From NCBI GenBank assembly GCA_002869615.1, contig PKUH01000108.1:1-64000 (forward strand): a stretch of 64,000 bases of DNA. Direction: 5' to 3'. Shown one piece after another: positions 14,287-22,605 of this stretch (positions within the stretch are counted from its first letter, which is position 1; every line of letters starts with the position of its first letter). The stretch is from Desulfuromonas sp. (GTDB taxonomy: Bacteria; Desulfobacterota; Desulfuromonadia; Desulfuromonadales; UBA2294). Both the position numbers and the translations under genes were made by a program. The notes beneath the pieces were generated by a model. That model was given only the letters and a program-made list of their open reading frames with translations, had not been told where the DNA came from and made no database searches.

Positions 14287-14667
14287 TTAACATCCACAAC
14301 CGCAATTATGGCAGGTTTTTCGATGCTCGGCATCCGGGACAATGGTTTCCGGGGCAAATGCCAGGCGCTTGACTCCGCGCCTGATATCTTCCGGCAAATC
14401 ACATTCCGGCGACTCGCCAATCACATGACCGAGGCAGGGATTGCCGCCCTCCGATGAACGGAGGCGGATGCTGTTGAGGATGTCGCCATAGCCCTTTATT
14501 TCGACCGAGATGTCCTCTTCCCTGGAAAACCTGACAGCGACCCCCGCGTCAGCCAGTTCGGCACTGATCTCTTCGGCCAGGTCCGCAATCGTCGCGGCCT
14601 CGACGTTGTAGGTCCAGTCGCTGACAAAATCACGATGATAAAGAGCTATGGTAATAACTTTAGACAT
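14287..14667 (-). CDS. Unrecognised protein with C-terminal Cys cluster
   Basis: 126 residues. An N-terminal strand-helix-strand region (KVITIALYHRDFV, then AVRFSREEDISVEIKGY) leads to NPCLGHVIGESPECDLP and a final CHNCGCGC. The overall pattern faintly resembles DUF2703-like thioredoxin-fold proteins, but I would not assign it. The six closely spaced C-terminal Cys/His residues suggest metal binding, possibly Zn, Cu or Fe-S. ATG 14667 follows the stop of the YciO/Sua5-like gene by one base (TGA-c-ATG), so they are translationally coupled. Confidence 0.7.
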   Translation of the reverse strand: MSKVITIALYHRDFVSDWTYNVEAATIADLAEEISAELADAGVAVRFSREEDISVEIKGYGDILNSIRLRSSEGGNPCLGHVIGESPECDLPEDIRRGVKRLAFAPETIVPDAEHRKTCHNCGCGC

Positions 14668-14668
14668 G

Positions 14669-15283
14669 TCAGGCCTGTTCGATCCAGGATGTATCGCCGC
14701 TCCCCTGCCTGAGGACTTCAATAGTGTCATTAACCAGAGAGATAACAGTTGAAGAGTCACCCATCATCACGCCGCCATCGACCACGAGGTCAATTGACTT
14801 ACCGAAACGGGCTTCGATTTCATCCGGGTCATTGACCGGATCGTCACCGGAAGTATTGGCGCTGGTCGTCACGAGCGGATGCCCGAGTTCACGAACGATC
14901 GCCAGGGCGATTTCATTGTCAGGGATGCGGACTCCGACCGTCTTTTGATTGGTTGTCAGCAGTTTCGGAACCTGACGGGTCGCCTCGAGGACAAAGGTAT
15001 ACGGCCCGGGCAGGTGGCGTTTGAGGATCTTGTAGGCAAAGTTGCTGACCTGACAATAGCCGGAGATATCAGAAATGTCGGCGCAGATAAACGAAAAGGG
15101 CTTGCGGGCATCCCGCTTCTTGACCTGATAGATCCGTTTGACCCCCTTGCTGTTATAAATATCACATCCGAGGCCATAGATGGTGTCGGTCGGATAGACG
15201 ATCACCCCGCCCTGGCGCAAGGTATCAACAATGCGGGTCACGAGACGCGGTTGCGGGTTGTCAGGATTGAGATGTAACAGCAT
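14669..15283 (-). CDS. YciO/Sua5/YrdC family protein (threonylcarbamoyl-AMP synthase-like)
   Basis: 204 residues of the YrdC superfamily: GGVIVYPTDTIYGLGCD, the KKRDARKPFSFIC nucleotide-binding loop, LPGPYTFVLEA and LVTTSANTSGDDP. Members make threonylcarbamoyl-adenylate for t6A37 of ANN-decoding tRNAs; close relatives of the YciO branch are less active. The KKRD...KPFS form resembles the YciO branch, so t6A activity is not certain. It could be the only copy or a paralogue. It is first of a two-gene unit, about 100 bases after the DUF493 gene. Confidence 0.85.
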   Translation of the reverse strand: MLLHLNPDNPQPRLVTRIVDTLRQGGVIVYPTDTIYGLGCDIYNSKGVKRIYQVKKRDARKPFSFICADISDISGYCQVSNFAYKILKRHLPGPYTFVLEATRQVPKLLTTNQKTVGVRIPDNEIALAIVRELGHPLVTTSANTSGDDPVNDPDEIEARFGKSIDLVVDGGVMMGDSSTVISLVNDTIEVLRQGSGDTSWIEQA

Positions 15284-15380
15284 CGGCTTGCCCCATCGGT
15301 CAGATTTAACAGTTGCAGCGGCAGAATAGCAAATTAGTTGATAAAAAGGAAGATGACTTGTGGTTATCCGCTACGGCCGG

Positions 15381-15653
15381 CTACAGCAAGTACACCAATC
15401 CATCGATCGACTTGAGGTTTCGATAGATCGTATACAGTTGTTCTTTCGATGTGAGGTGTGTCAGCGCTGAGACGCATGAATATTTACCACCTGAACTCAA
15501 ACGAACGCGAATGGCATCATCGGGGCAGTTAGCGCTCCGGTTGACCGCCTCTTTGACCGCCAGGCGAAAAGCATCGCCTGCATTGCCCGGGCCGAAAGCC
15601 TTGAAGGTATAATCACAGGGAAATTCTATCTCGGGGACGGCTGAATCAGTCAT
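15381..15653 (-). CDS. DUF493/YbeD family protein
   Basis: 90 residues matching the DUF493 (YbeD-like) ferredoxin-like fold: [11 protein letters not shown], a helix, [37 protein letters not shown]. The family has a proposed regulatory role and no proven activity. Its ATG overlaps the dut stop codon (ATGA, 15653-15650), so it is the last gene of the pnp-M16-dut series. Confidence 0.85.
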   Translation of the reverse strand: MTDSAVPEIEFPCDYTFKAFGPGNAGDAFRLAVKEAVNRSANCPDDAIRVRLSSGGKYSCVSALTHLTSKEQLYTIYRNLKSIDGLVYLL

Positions 15654-16111
15654 TTTCCGGGTCCGTCAGTCCGGTTAACCCCGGTATGGCCAAAGCCGCC
15701 GCTGCCACGCGAGGAACTGTCCAGGGAATCGACAAGCATGAGTTCGGCCTGGGCGACCGGAGCGATCACCAGTTGGGCAATCCGATCTCCATGGTTGAAG
15801 AGAACCGGCTGTGAACCATGATTGATGGCGATAACCCCAATTTCACCACGATAGTCGGCATCGATGGTTCCGGGAGAATTGAGCATGGTGATCCCCTCAC
15901 GCAAGGCCAGTCCCGACCGGGGTCGAACCTGACCTTCGTATCCGACCGGAATCGACAGGGCGATGCCGGTCGGGATCAGCGTCCGCTCTCCGGGCTGAAG
16001 TTCTACAGGTTGTTCGAGGGCGGCACAGAGGTCCATTCCGGCAGCATGTTGCGACATGTACCGGGGCAGTACCGCGTCTGTGCGTAATTTAACAATCGGA
16101 ATTTCGATCAT
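15650..16111 (-). CDS. dut: Deoxyuridine 5'-triphosphate nucleotidohydrolase
   Basis: 153-residue trimeric dUTPase (dUTP to dUMP and PPi). All five motifs are seen: [33 protein letters not shown] (catalytic Asp), [10 protein letters not shown], and the C-terminal [11 protein letters not shown]-loop-like arm. It limits uracil in DNA and feeds dUMP to thymidylate synthesis, complementing the dCMP deaminase at 5068-5604. It lies 17 bases after the M16 peptidase gene and overlaps the DUF493 gene. Confidence 0.97.
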   Translation of the reverse strand: MIEIPIVKLRTDAVLPRYMSQHAAGMDLCAALEQPVELQPGERTLIPTGIALSIPVGYEGQVRPRSGLALREGITMLNSPGTIDADYRGEIGVIAINHGSQPVLFNHGDRIAQLVIAPVAQAELMLVDSLDSSSRGSGGFGHTGVNRTDGPGK

Positions 16112-16128
16112 AACAAGCCCTTGTCCAC

Positions 16129-17391
16129 TCAGTTTTTCACGGTTAGATCAATTGATGTCTTATCGATGCGACCGGCATCACCAAGCAGCTGCAGGGTCAG
16201 GTATTCATCCCTGAACAACTCATTTGCCAGGCGGCAGACCTGGTCGGCCGTTACTGATTCAAGCTGCGTCATCGCCTGTTCAATCGAAAGCTGGGTGCCG
16301 AGATAAAGTTCGTTCTTGGCAAGCCGGGTCATTCTGTTTTCAGTATTTTCGAGAGACAACAGGAGATTTCCCCGCAACTGTTCACGGGCGGCATTGAACT
16401 CGTAAGCCGGCACCGGTTCGCGGATCAGATTTTTCAATTCGGCGAGAATCAGATCAATAACATAGAGAGCCTGGTCCGGTGCGGTTGCGGCATAGACGAT
16501 TTGAGCCCCTGTATCAGAATGGCAATTCAGGTAGCTGTATATCGAATAGGCAAGGCCCCTATCTTCACGAATCGATTGGAACAGGCGGGAGCTCATGCTT
16601 CCACCGAGGATTGTATTCAGGAAATAGAGGGCGTATCGATCCGGATCATTTTGCGGCAAGGCTTTGGTACCAAGGCAGATATGTATCTGTTCAAGCGATT
16701 TCTCGCGAACATCAATGCCGCCATGACAGACCGGTGATTCAATCGGGGAGCCGTGACCGGCTGCCGGTACGGACGAAAACTCACTTGCAACCTGATCGAC
16801 AACTTTATCGTGTTCAAGCTTGCCGGCAGCAGTTATCAGCAGGTTCTCGCCACAATAACAGTCGGCAACGAACCTGAGCAGAGTATCCCGGTCAAAATGA
16901 GCAACCGTCTCAGCCGTCCCGAGGATCGGTCTTGCCAACGGATTGTTTTTCCAGAAAAGGCGGCCGAAAAGTTCATGGATCTGATCATCCGGAGTATCTT
17001 CGACCATGGCGATCTCATTGAGGATGATCCGCCTTTCCTTCTCAATTTCTTCAAGATCAAAGACCGAATCGAGAAGGATATCCGAGATCAGGTCTGTCGC
17101 AAGGGGGAGATTGTGCGAAAGCATCTTGGCGTAGTAACAACAGAATTCATGGCTGGTAAAAGCATTGAGCATTCCGCCGACAGCATCAATCTCGCGGGCG
17201 ATCATCCGGGCTGTTCGGTGCCCGGTCCCTTTGAAAAACATATGCTCGGCAAAATGAGAGATGCCGCTTAAAGCGGCATCTTCATGACGGGAACCGGTCG
17301 CCACCCATGCTCCCAGGGAGACGGAGTGAGCGACCGGTATTTGTTCAGTAATGATCCTGATTCCGTTATCAAGGACCGTTTGCTTGATCAT
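16129..17391 (-). CDS. M16 family zinc peptidase (processing-peptidase-like)
   Basis: 420 residues. The inverted zinc motif [11 protein letters not shown] (HXXEH, about residues 47-57) and the third ligand Glu in [19 protein letters not shown] mark an active M16B (YmxG/PqqL-like) peptidase. The second, inactive half has the usual [24 protein letters not shown]. Cytoplasmic, no signal peptide. It sits 15 bases after pnp, a gene order also seen in Bacillus and many proteobacteria. Substrates are unknown. Confidence 0.92.
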   Translation of the reverse strand: MIKQTVLDNGIRIITEQIPVAHSVSLGAWVATGSRHEDAALSGISHFAEHMFFKGTGHRTARMIAREIDAVGGMLNAFTSHEFCCYYAKMLSHNLPLATDLISDILLDSVFDLEEIEKERRIILNEIAMVEDTPDDQIHELFGRLFWKNNPLARPILGTAETVAHFDRDTLLRFVADCYCGENLLITAAGKLEHDKVVDQVASEFSSVPAAGHGSPIESPVCHGGIDVREKSLEQIHICLGTKALPQNDPDRYALYFLNTILGGSMSSRLFQSIREDRGLAYSIYSYLNCHSDTGAQIVYAATAPDQALYVIDLILAELKNLIREPVPAYEFNAAREQLRGNLLLSLENTENRMTRLAKNELYLGTQLSIEQAMTQLESVTADQVCRLANELFRDEYLTLQLLGDAGRIDKTSIDLTVKN

Positions 17392-17406
17392 TGAGTAACC
17401 TGCTGA

Positions 17407-19506
17407 TTAACCCTCTTCAGGCATTTTCTGGTCAAGCGCCTCTTTGCGCGACAGCTTGATCTTGCCCTGTTTGTCGATACCAATACATTTTACCAGAACT
17501 TTGTCACCTTCGTTGAGAACATCAGTGACTGCCCTGACCCGTTCCTTGGCCAGTTCGGAAATATGAACCAGGCCATCGGTCCCGGGGAAGATTTCGACAA
17601 AGGCACCAAACTCCATGATCTTTTTGACTTCACCTTCGTAAAGACGGCCGACTTCGGCCTCCTGGGTCAGGTTGCGGATCATCTTGATCGCTGCCTTGGC
17701 GGCTTCGCCATCGGAAGATGCGATATTGACGCGACCATCATCTTCAATATCGATGGCGCATCCGGTAGCTTCGATAATACCACGAATATTCTTGCCGCCA
17801 GGACCGATAACGGTACGTACCTGGTCTTTGGTGACATAAACAGTCGTGATCCGCGGTGCATACTTGGAGAGCTCCGGCCGGGCCTCAGGAATCGCTTCGG
17901 CCATCTTGCCGAGGATATGGAGACGCCCTTCACGAGCCTGTTGCAGCGCCTGCTTCATGATCTCCTTGTTGACGCCGGTGATCTTGATATCCATCTGCAG
18001 AGCGGCAACACCGCTTGCAGTTCCGGTCACCTTGAAGTCCATATCACCGAGGTGGTCCTCGTCACCGAGAATATCGGAGAGAACTGCAAAATCATCACCT
18101 TCCTTGATCAAGCCCATGGCAATACCGTCAACGGCATCGGAAACCGGAACACCGGCGTCCATAAGGGCGAGTGACGAACCACAGACCGAAGCCATCGACG
18201 ACGAACCGTTCGACTCGAGGATATCGGAGACGATACGAATCGTGTACGGAAAGTCATCATGCTTCGGAAGAATCTGGGCAACTGAACGCTCGGCCAGGTA
18301 GCCATGACCGATTTCACGACGGCCCGGGAAGAGACGCATGCTGGTCTCGCCGACACAGAACGGCGGGAAGTTATAGTGCAGCAGAAACTTCTTGAAATCC
18401 ATCGACTGGACATTGTCCATGCGTTGTTCGTCGACGGCGGTGCCGAGGGTCGCGGCGACCAGGGCCTGGGTTTCTCCACGCGTAAAGAGGGCGCTACCAT
18501 GAGCACGCGGCAGGAAGCCTGTTTCACAGGTAATCGGCCGGATGGTTGCCATATCACGACCATCGATCCGGACCCGGTCCTTGACGACCATCTGGCGGAC
18601 TATCCGTTTATGTAACGAACCGATAATACTGGAGATCTCGTCTTCACGGCCTTCAAATTCCTCGGCCAGGGCTTCCTGGACATCGGCCTTGACCTGATCA
18701 ACCGCAGCATACCGTTCCTGTTTGGTCTGGATACGGACCGCTTTGTCCATCGGCCCTTCGGCCAGGGCAGTAATCCGTTCTTCCAGAGCACTGTCGGGTT
18801 CGGCAACGATAAATTCGCGCTTTTCGCCACCAACCTTGGCAGCAAGCTCTTCCTGTAATTTGATCAACGGCTGCAGCGACTCGTGACCAAAGAAGATGGC
18901 ATCGAGCATTTCATCTTCGGAAATCAGGTCGGCTTCACCTTCAACCATCATCACCGCTTCTTTCGAACCGGAGACGACGATATCAATATCGCTCTTTTCC
19001 ATCTGCTCGAGGGTCGGATTGGCAACAAACGCGCCATCAACCCGGCCGACCCGGACCGCAGCAATCGGTCCTTCAAACGGAATATCCGATACGGCGACAG
19101 CGGCAGAAGCGGCGACCATAGCCAGGGTATCCGGATCGTTAATCAGATCAGCCGAAATAACTGTCGGCATGATCTGGGTTTCGAACAGGTAGCCCTTCGG
19201 AAAGAGCGGACGCATTGGCCGGTCGATGAGACGACAGATCAAAGTCTCACGTTCGGTGGCGCCGCGTTCACGACGGAAGAAAGAACCGGGAATTTTACCG
19301 GCAGCGTAGAATTTTTCCTGGTAGTTGACGGTCAGAGGAAAGAAATCCTGACCTTCGCGCATTTTGGTAGCTGAGACGACGGTACAGAGAACCTTGGTTT
19401 CTCCATAAGTAACAATAACCGCGCCATCAGCCTGTCTTGCCACCTGACCAGTTTCGATTGTCAGGGGCTGACCGTTGAAATCGGTCGTAACCTTCTGGTG
19501 GGCCAT
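17407..19506 (-). CDS. pnp: Polyribonucleotide nucleotidyltransferase
   Basis: 699-residue PNPase, the phosphorolytic 3'-5' exonuclease of mRNA decay. Two RNase PH domains (about 10-230 and 310-540) flank a helical linker; a KH domain ([20 protein letters not shown], about 560-580) and an S1 domain ([20 protein letters not shown]) end the chain. The catalytic core includes [10 protein letters not shown] and [19 protein letters not shown] 19506 follows AAAGGAGG. A 10-bp hairpin in the rpsO-pnp gap is placed like the RNase III-dependent autoregulatory site of other bacteria. Confidence 0.98.
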   Translation of the reverse strand: MAHQKVTTDFNGQPLTIETGQVARQADGAVIVTYGETKVLCTVVSATKMREGQDFFPLTVNYQEKFYAAGKIPGSFFRRERGATERETLICRLIDRPMRPLFPKGYLFETQIMPTVISADLINDPDTLAMVAASAAVAVSDIPFEGPIAAVRVGRVDGAFVANPTLEQMEKSDIDIVVSGSKEAVMMVEGEADLISEDEMLDAIFFGHESLQPLIKLQEELAAKVGGEKREFIVAEPDSALEERITALAEGPMDKAVRIQTKQERYAAVDQVKADVQEALAEEFEGREDEISSIIGSLHKRIVRQMVVKDRVRIDGRDMATIRPITCETGFLPRAHGSALFTRGETQALVAATLGTAVDEQRMDNVQSMDFKKFLLHYNFPPFCVGETSMRLFPGRREIGHGYLAERSVAQILPKHDDFPYTIRIVSDILESNGSSSMASVCGSSLALMDAGVPVSDAVDGIAMGLIKEGDDFAVLSDILGDEDHLGDMDFKVTGTASGVAALQMDIKITGVNKEIMKQALQQAREGRLHILGKMAEAIPEARPELSKYAPRITTVYVTKDQVRTVIGPGGKNIRGIIEATGCAIDIEDDGRVNIASSDGEAAKAAIKMIRNLTQEAEVGRLYEGEVKKIMEFGAFVEIFPGTDGLVHISELAKERVRAVTDVLNEGDKVLVKCIGIDKQGKIKLSRKEALDQKMPEEG

Positions 19507-19606
19507 AAAAGCCTCCTTTTACAAATATTCTGTTTTACAACGATATCCTTCACCCAATCTACCAACACGGTGAAAGAAAGGCAAAGGAGGATGGCCTGAG
19601 ACAGTC

Positions 19607-19628
19607 TCTGTATCGTTGACGATACAGA
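19607..19628 (-). promoter_or_regulatory. Hairpin in the pnp leader
   Basis: A perfect 10-bp stem (tctgtatcgt 19607-19616 with acgatacaga 19619-19628), with a 2-base gap in DNA, about 100 bases before the pnp start. In enterobacteria RNase III cuts a hairpin in this position and PNPase then represses its own mRNA. The same role here is inference. Confidence 0.5.
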
Positions 19629-19676
19629 CGCTCTCTCCGGACAACCTCCTGCGCCAGCCTCTTGAAGCAGAAGGCA

Positions 19677-19709
19677 GCTTGTTCTCCGTGTCGGCAGAAG
19701 AACAGCTGC
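19677..19709 (-). terminator. Stem-loop between rpsO and pnp
   Basis: Just after the rpsO stop, GGCAGC-TGTTCT pairs with AGAACA-AGCTGCC (12 bp with one bulge, about 13-base loop). No U-tract follows, so it is more likely a processing or stability element than a full terminator, compatible with read-through from rpsO into pnp. Confidence 0.5.
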
Positions 19710-19716
19710 CCCTTTT

Positions 19717-19983
19717 TTACCGACGGATCCCGAGTTCCTTGATAATCGTCCGGTAGCTCTCGACATTCTTTGACTTGAGATAATCGAGAAGCCTTCGGCG
19801 CTTACCAACAAGTTTCAGCAGACCGCGGCGGGAGTGATGATCTTTCTTGTGAGTTCTGAAATGCTCAGTCAGGTAAGTAATCCGCTCCGACAGAAGGGCA
19901 ATCTGCACTTCCGGTGAACCGGTGTCACTGTCGTGAGTTTTGAACTTTTCAATAATTTCCTGTTTACGTTCCGTAGCCAGCAT
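19717..19983 (-). CDS. rpsO: 30S ribosomal protein S15
   Basis: 88-residue S15, a primary binder of the central domain of 16S rRNA. The diagnostic stretches [31 protein letters not shown] and [10 protein letters not shown] are present. Start at MLATERK (19983), the normal S15 length; an in-frame codon 8 residues upstream is not conserved. AAAGGA lies about 10 bases upstream. It sits between truB and pnp as in most bacteria. Confidence 0.97.
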   Translation of the reverse strand: MLATERKQEIIEKFKTHDSDTGSPEVQIALLSERITYLTEHFRTHKKDHHSRRGLLKLVGKRRRLLDYLKSKNVESYRTIIKELGIRR

Positions 19984-20081
19984 CTTTCTTTTAATCCTTT
20001 CCGGCAATAATCATTTCACATTCTTGAAACACGTCTATTTATCATAACATCAAGCTGATGTAAAGTCTTGATTAGACTCTA

Positions 20082-20990
20082 TCAGTCAGTACGAACAAAA
20101 ACTTTGGCCAACTCGAAATCCCCTCTTTTTTCGCGCTCACGACCGGGCGCATAGTGTGCCACCGCCAGCAGTTTCTTCCCGGCAGTTATTCGCACCATGG
20201 TCCCGTCGACGATTCCCGGTGGCAAATCAGCTTCCACTGCCGCCGGAGGAATGCCGTTGCACAGACGCCCGGCAGCCTCCTCACCGACCGGCACCAGCGG
20301 ACGATCAGGCAGCATATCGATCAACGGAACTATATACTGTTCAACGTCTTCGCTCGCCTCAAACCGTTCAAGATTGACCGCCGCAGCGATCTCAAATGCG
20401 CCATGCCGGAAACGTCGCAAGCCGGACAGGTGAGCACCACAGCCGAGATCCTGTCCGATATCATGAGCCAGGGTCCGGACATAGGTCCCTTTCGAACAGA
20501 CGACATCGAATGAGACCTCCGGCAGTTCGCAGGCGGTCATATTGATCGAACGGATCACAACCGGCCGCGGCTCTCTTTCAACCGCAAGCCCCTGCCGGGC
20601 TAGTTTGTACAAAGGTGTACCGTTGCGCTTGAGGGCCGAATACATCGGCGGAATCTGTTCAATCGGGCCGTTCATCCGGATGATCGCCTGATTGACCTCG
20701 GAACATGACAACCCCTGCCACTCACCGGTCGCGACAATCTCCCCTTCCGCGTCCTGGCTGTCGGTGATGGAGCCGAGCCGCATCGTCGCCGCATACCCCT
20801 TGTCGCTTTCGGAAAAGTATTCGAGAAGCCGGGTCGCTTCACCGATCGCAACCGGAATGACGCCGGTCGCCATCGGGTCAAGGGTCCCGCCGTGGCCAAC
20901 GCGACGAATACCGGTTTTGCGTCTGATCCGTCGAACAACATCATGCGATGTGATTCCGGCCGGTTTATCAATTATCAGGAGTCCGTGCAT
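20082..20990 (-). CDS. truB: tRNA pseudouridine(55) synthase
   Basis: 302 residues; makes pseudouridine 55 in the T-loop of tRNAs. The catalytic Asp is in GGTLDPMATGVIPVAIG (about 35-50). KPAGITSHDVVRRIRR at the start and CSKGTYVRTLAHDIGQDLG (about 167-185) are family motifs. The C-terminal about 70 residues form the PUA-like part. It lies 8 bases after the nrnA stop and about 100 before rpsO. Confidence 0.96.
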   Translation of the reverse strand: MHGLLIIDKPAGITSHDVVRRIRRKTGIRRVGHGGTLDPMATGVIPVAIGEATRLLEYFSESDKGYAATMRLGSITDSQDAEGEIVATGEWQGLSCSEVNQAIIRMNGPIEQIPPMYSALKRNGTPLYKLARQGLAVEREPRPVVIRSINMTACELPEVSFDVVCSKGTYVRTLAHDIGQDLGCGAHLSGLRRFRHGAFEIAAAVNLERFEASEDVEQYIVPLIDMLPDRPLVPVGEEAAGRLCNGIPPAAVEADLPPGIVDGTMVRITAGKKLLAVAHYAPGREREKRGDFELAKVFVRTD

Positions 20991-20998
20991 GCAGCAGA

Positions 20999-21955
20999 TC
21001 AGAGGATACCGAGCCTTTTGAAGACTTCATTGCGGACAGTGTCGATGGAGCCTTCGACCTTGGCACCGGCGGCGTTGTGATGACCACCGCCGCCGAGTTC
21101 GCGGGCCAGAGCGCCTACATCAACAGCTCCCTTTGAGCGGAATCCGACCTTGTAGAGATTGGGCGAAATCTCGCGGAAGAAGATGGCAACCTCGACCCCT
21201 TCAATCGAACGGGGATAATTTACGAAACCGTCCGTATGTTCCGGCCCGGCATTGTACTTGCTGAGCATTTCACAGGAAACACAGACCGACGCAAACTTGC
21301 CGCAACGGGAAATCGTCAGGGTACGCAGGGCATCGCCGAGCAGTAGCAGGCGCTCTCTCGGCTGGGTCTCATACAGGTGGGAAGCAATTTCCCAGGCATC
21401 GAGTCCCAGACCGATCATTTCGGAAGCGACCGCGAAGGCTTCACTATCGGCATTGGAGTAGCGGAAAGATCCGGTATCCGAGAGAATTGTCGTATAGATA
21501 TTGATTGCGATCTCGGTTGTTATCGGCAGTTCCTTCGCTTTCAGCAATCGATAAATCAGGACACCGGTCGAACAGGCCTGTTCGTCGACAAAATAATATT
21601 CTCCGAAATCCTCGGAATACGGGTGATGGTCAATATTGACCAGTATCCGACACTTTTCGCGCAGCCCTTCGCCGGCCCGGTGCAACTCGCCGGCATCAAC
21701 GACAAATCCGACGTCAAACGGCTTCTCTTTCTCCAGATCTGCAACAATCGAATCCGAACCGGGCAGGAATCCGAACGGAGCGACGACACCGTCGCGATTA
21801 AAAGCGACAACATCCTTACCGATACCACGCAGGGCGAGAGTCAGGGCGAGGGTTGATGCATAGGCATCACCGTCAGGGCTTTCATGCGATGCGACAAGAA
21901 AGCGGCCATTGGCGTCAATAACGTCAAGAATCGCTTTGATCGTCGTTTTGCTCAT
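20999..21955 (-). CDS. nrnA: DHH phosphoesterase, NrnA-like oligoribonuclease/pAp phosphatase
   Basis: 318 residues with the DHH domain (SHESPDGDAYASTLAL, FVVDAGE, NIDHHPYS) and DHHA1 domain (GGGGHHNAAGAKV, C-terminal). NrnA proteins degrade nanoRNAs and dephosphorylate pAp, completing RNA decay begun by PNPase. The start is ATG 21955, 8 bases after AAGGAT, rather than the TTG two codons upstream. The gene overlaps the 3' end of rbfA by 32 bases, indicating coupled translation. Confidence 0.93.
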   Translation of the reverse strand: MSKTTIKAILDVIDANGRFLVASHESPDGDAYASTLALTLALRGIGKDVVAFNRDGVVAPFGFLPGSDSIVADLEKEKPFDVGFVVDAGELHRAGEGLREKCRILVNIDHHPYSEDFGEYYFVDEQACSTGVLIYRLLKAKELPITTEIAINIYTTILSDTGSFRYSNADSEAFAVASEMIGLGLDAWEIASHLYETQPRERLLLLGDALRTLTISRCGKFASVCVSCEMLSKYNAGPEHTDGFVNYPRSIEGVEVAIFFREISPNLYKVGFRSKGAVDVGALARELGGGGHHNAAGAKVEGSIDTVRNEVFKRLGIL

Positions 21956-22292
21956 CAGCAATATCCTTCAACAGTGTGTCGATATGGTTTCCGTAATCGA
22001 TCGACTTGTCATATTTGAAAATCAGTTCCGGGACCTGGCGCAAGCTCAGCTTTTGAGCGAGCTGGCGGCGAATAAAAGTTTTTGCCTTTTCAATCCCCTG
22101 TGCCGTTCTGGCCCGGGTTTCTTCATCGCCGATGACAGTATAATAGACCTTCGCAATCCCGAGATCGGCAGTCACATCAACGGCAGTCAGGGTAACATAA
22201 CCGATTCGCGGATCTTTCAACCCATTAATGAAGATCACTGAAAGCTCTTTGAGGATAGCCTCACCGACGCGGTGTGAACGTTTAAATTCCAA
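21924..22292 (-). CDS. rbfA: Ribosome-binding factor A
   Basis: 122-residue KH-fold factor for 30S maturation (binds near helix 1 of 16S rRNA). Motifs: FKRSHRVGEAILKELS, LKDPRIGYVTLTAVDVTADLGIAKVYYT, and RQLAQKLSLRQVPELIFKYDKSIDYG. Standard place after infB and ylxP and before nrnA; its 3' end overlaps nrnA. Confidence 0.96.
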   Translation of the reverse strand: MEFKRSHRVGEAILKELSVIFINGLKDPRIGYVTLTAVDVTADLGIAKVYYTVIGDEETRARTAQGIEKAKTFIRRQLAQKLSLRQVPELIFKYDKSIDYGNHIDTLLKDIADEQNDDQSDS

Positions 22293-22305
22293 AACAACCT
22301 CTTGT

Positions 22306-22593
22306 TCAGTAGTGAAAAATATCAGTAGACCGGGTGCATATTTCCGCTAACCCGGTCCGTATGATTTCAGATTCAATTTTTTCAAACAATGCATCGAATG
22401 ATTCATCATCGCTGCCGGTTATGACAAAACCGATCTCGGATCGCTGCCACGGGTCATGCAGGCCGGTTTCGGCACAGGAGACCGGGAAACGTTCCCGGCA
22501 GCGGCCGAGAATCTTGCGGACAACCGAGCGCTTCTCTTTTAAACTCTGCGGCGAGTAAAGCTGTAATTCAATACGCAGAACACCGACGATCAT
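22306..22593 (-). CDS. ylxP: DUF503 family protein YlxP
   Basis: 95 residues matching DUF503: MIVGVLRIELQLYSPQSLKEKR, VVRKILGRCRERFPVSCAETG, EIGFVITGSDDESFDALFEKIE. Ferredoxin-like fold, associated with ribosome maturation by its constant place between infB and rbfA. Gaps of 12-13 bases to both neighbours. Confidence 0.92.
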   Translation of the reverse strand: MIVGVLRIELQLYSPQSLKEKRSVVRKILGRCRERFPVSCAETGLHDPWQRSEIGFVITGSDDESFDALFEKIESEIIRTGLAEICTRSTDIFHY

Positions 22594-22605
22594 CGATTAA
22601 CCCCG

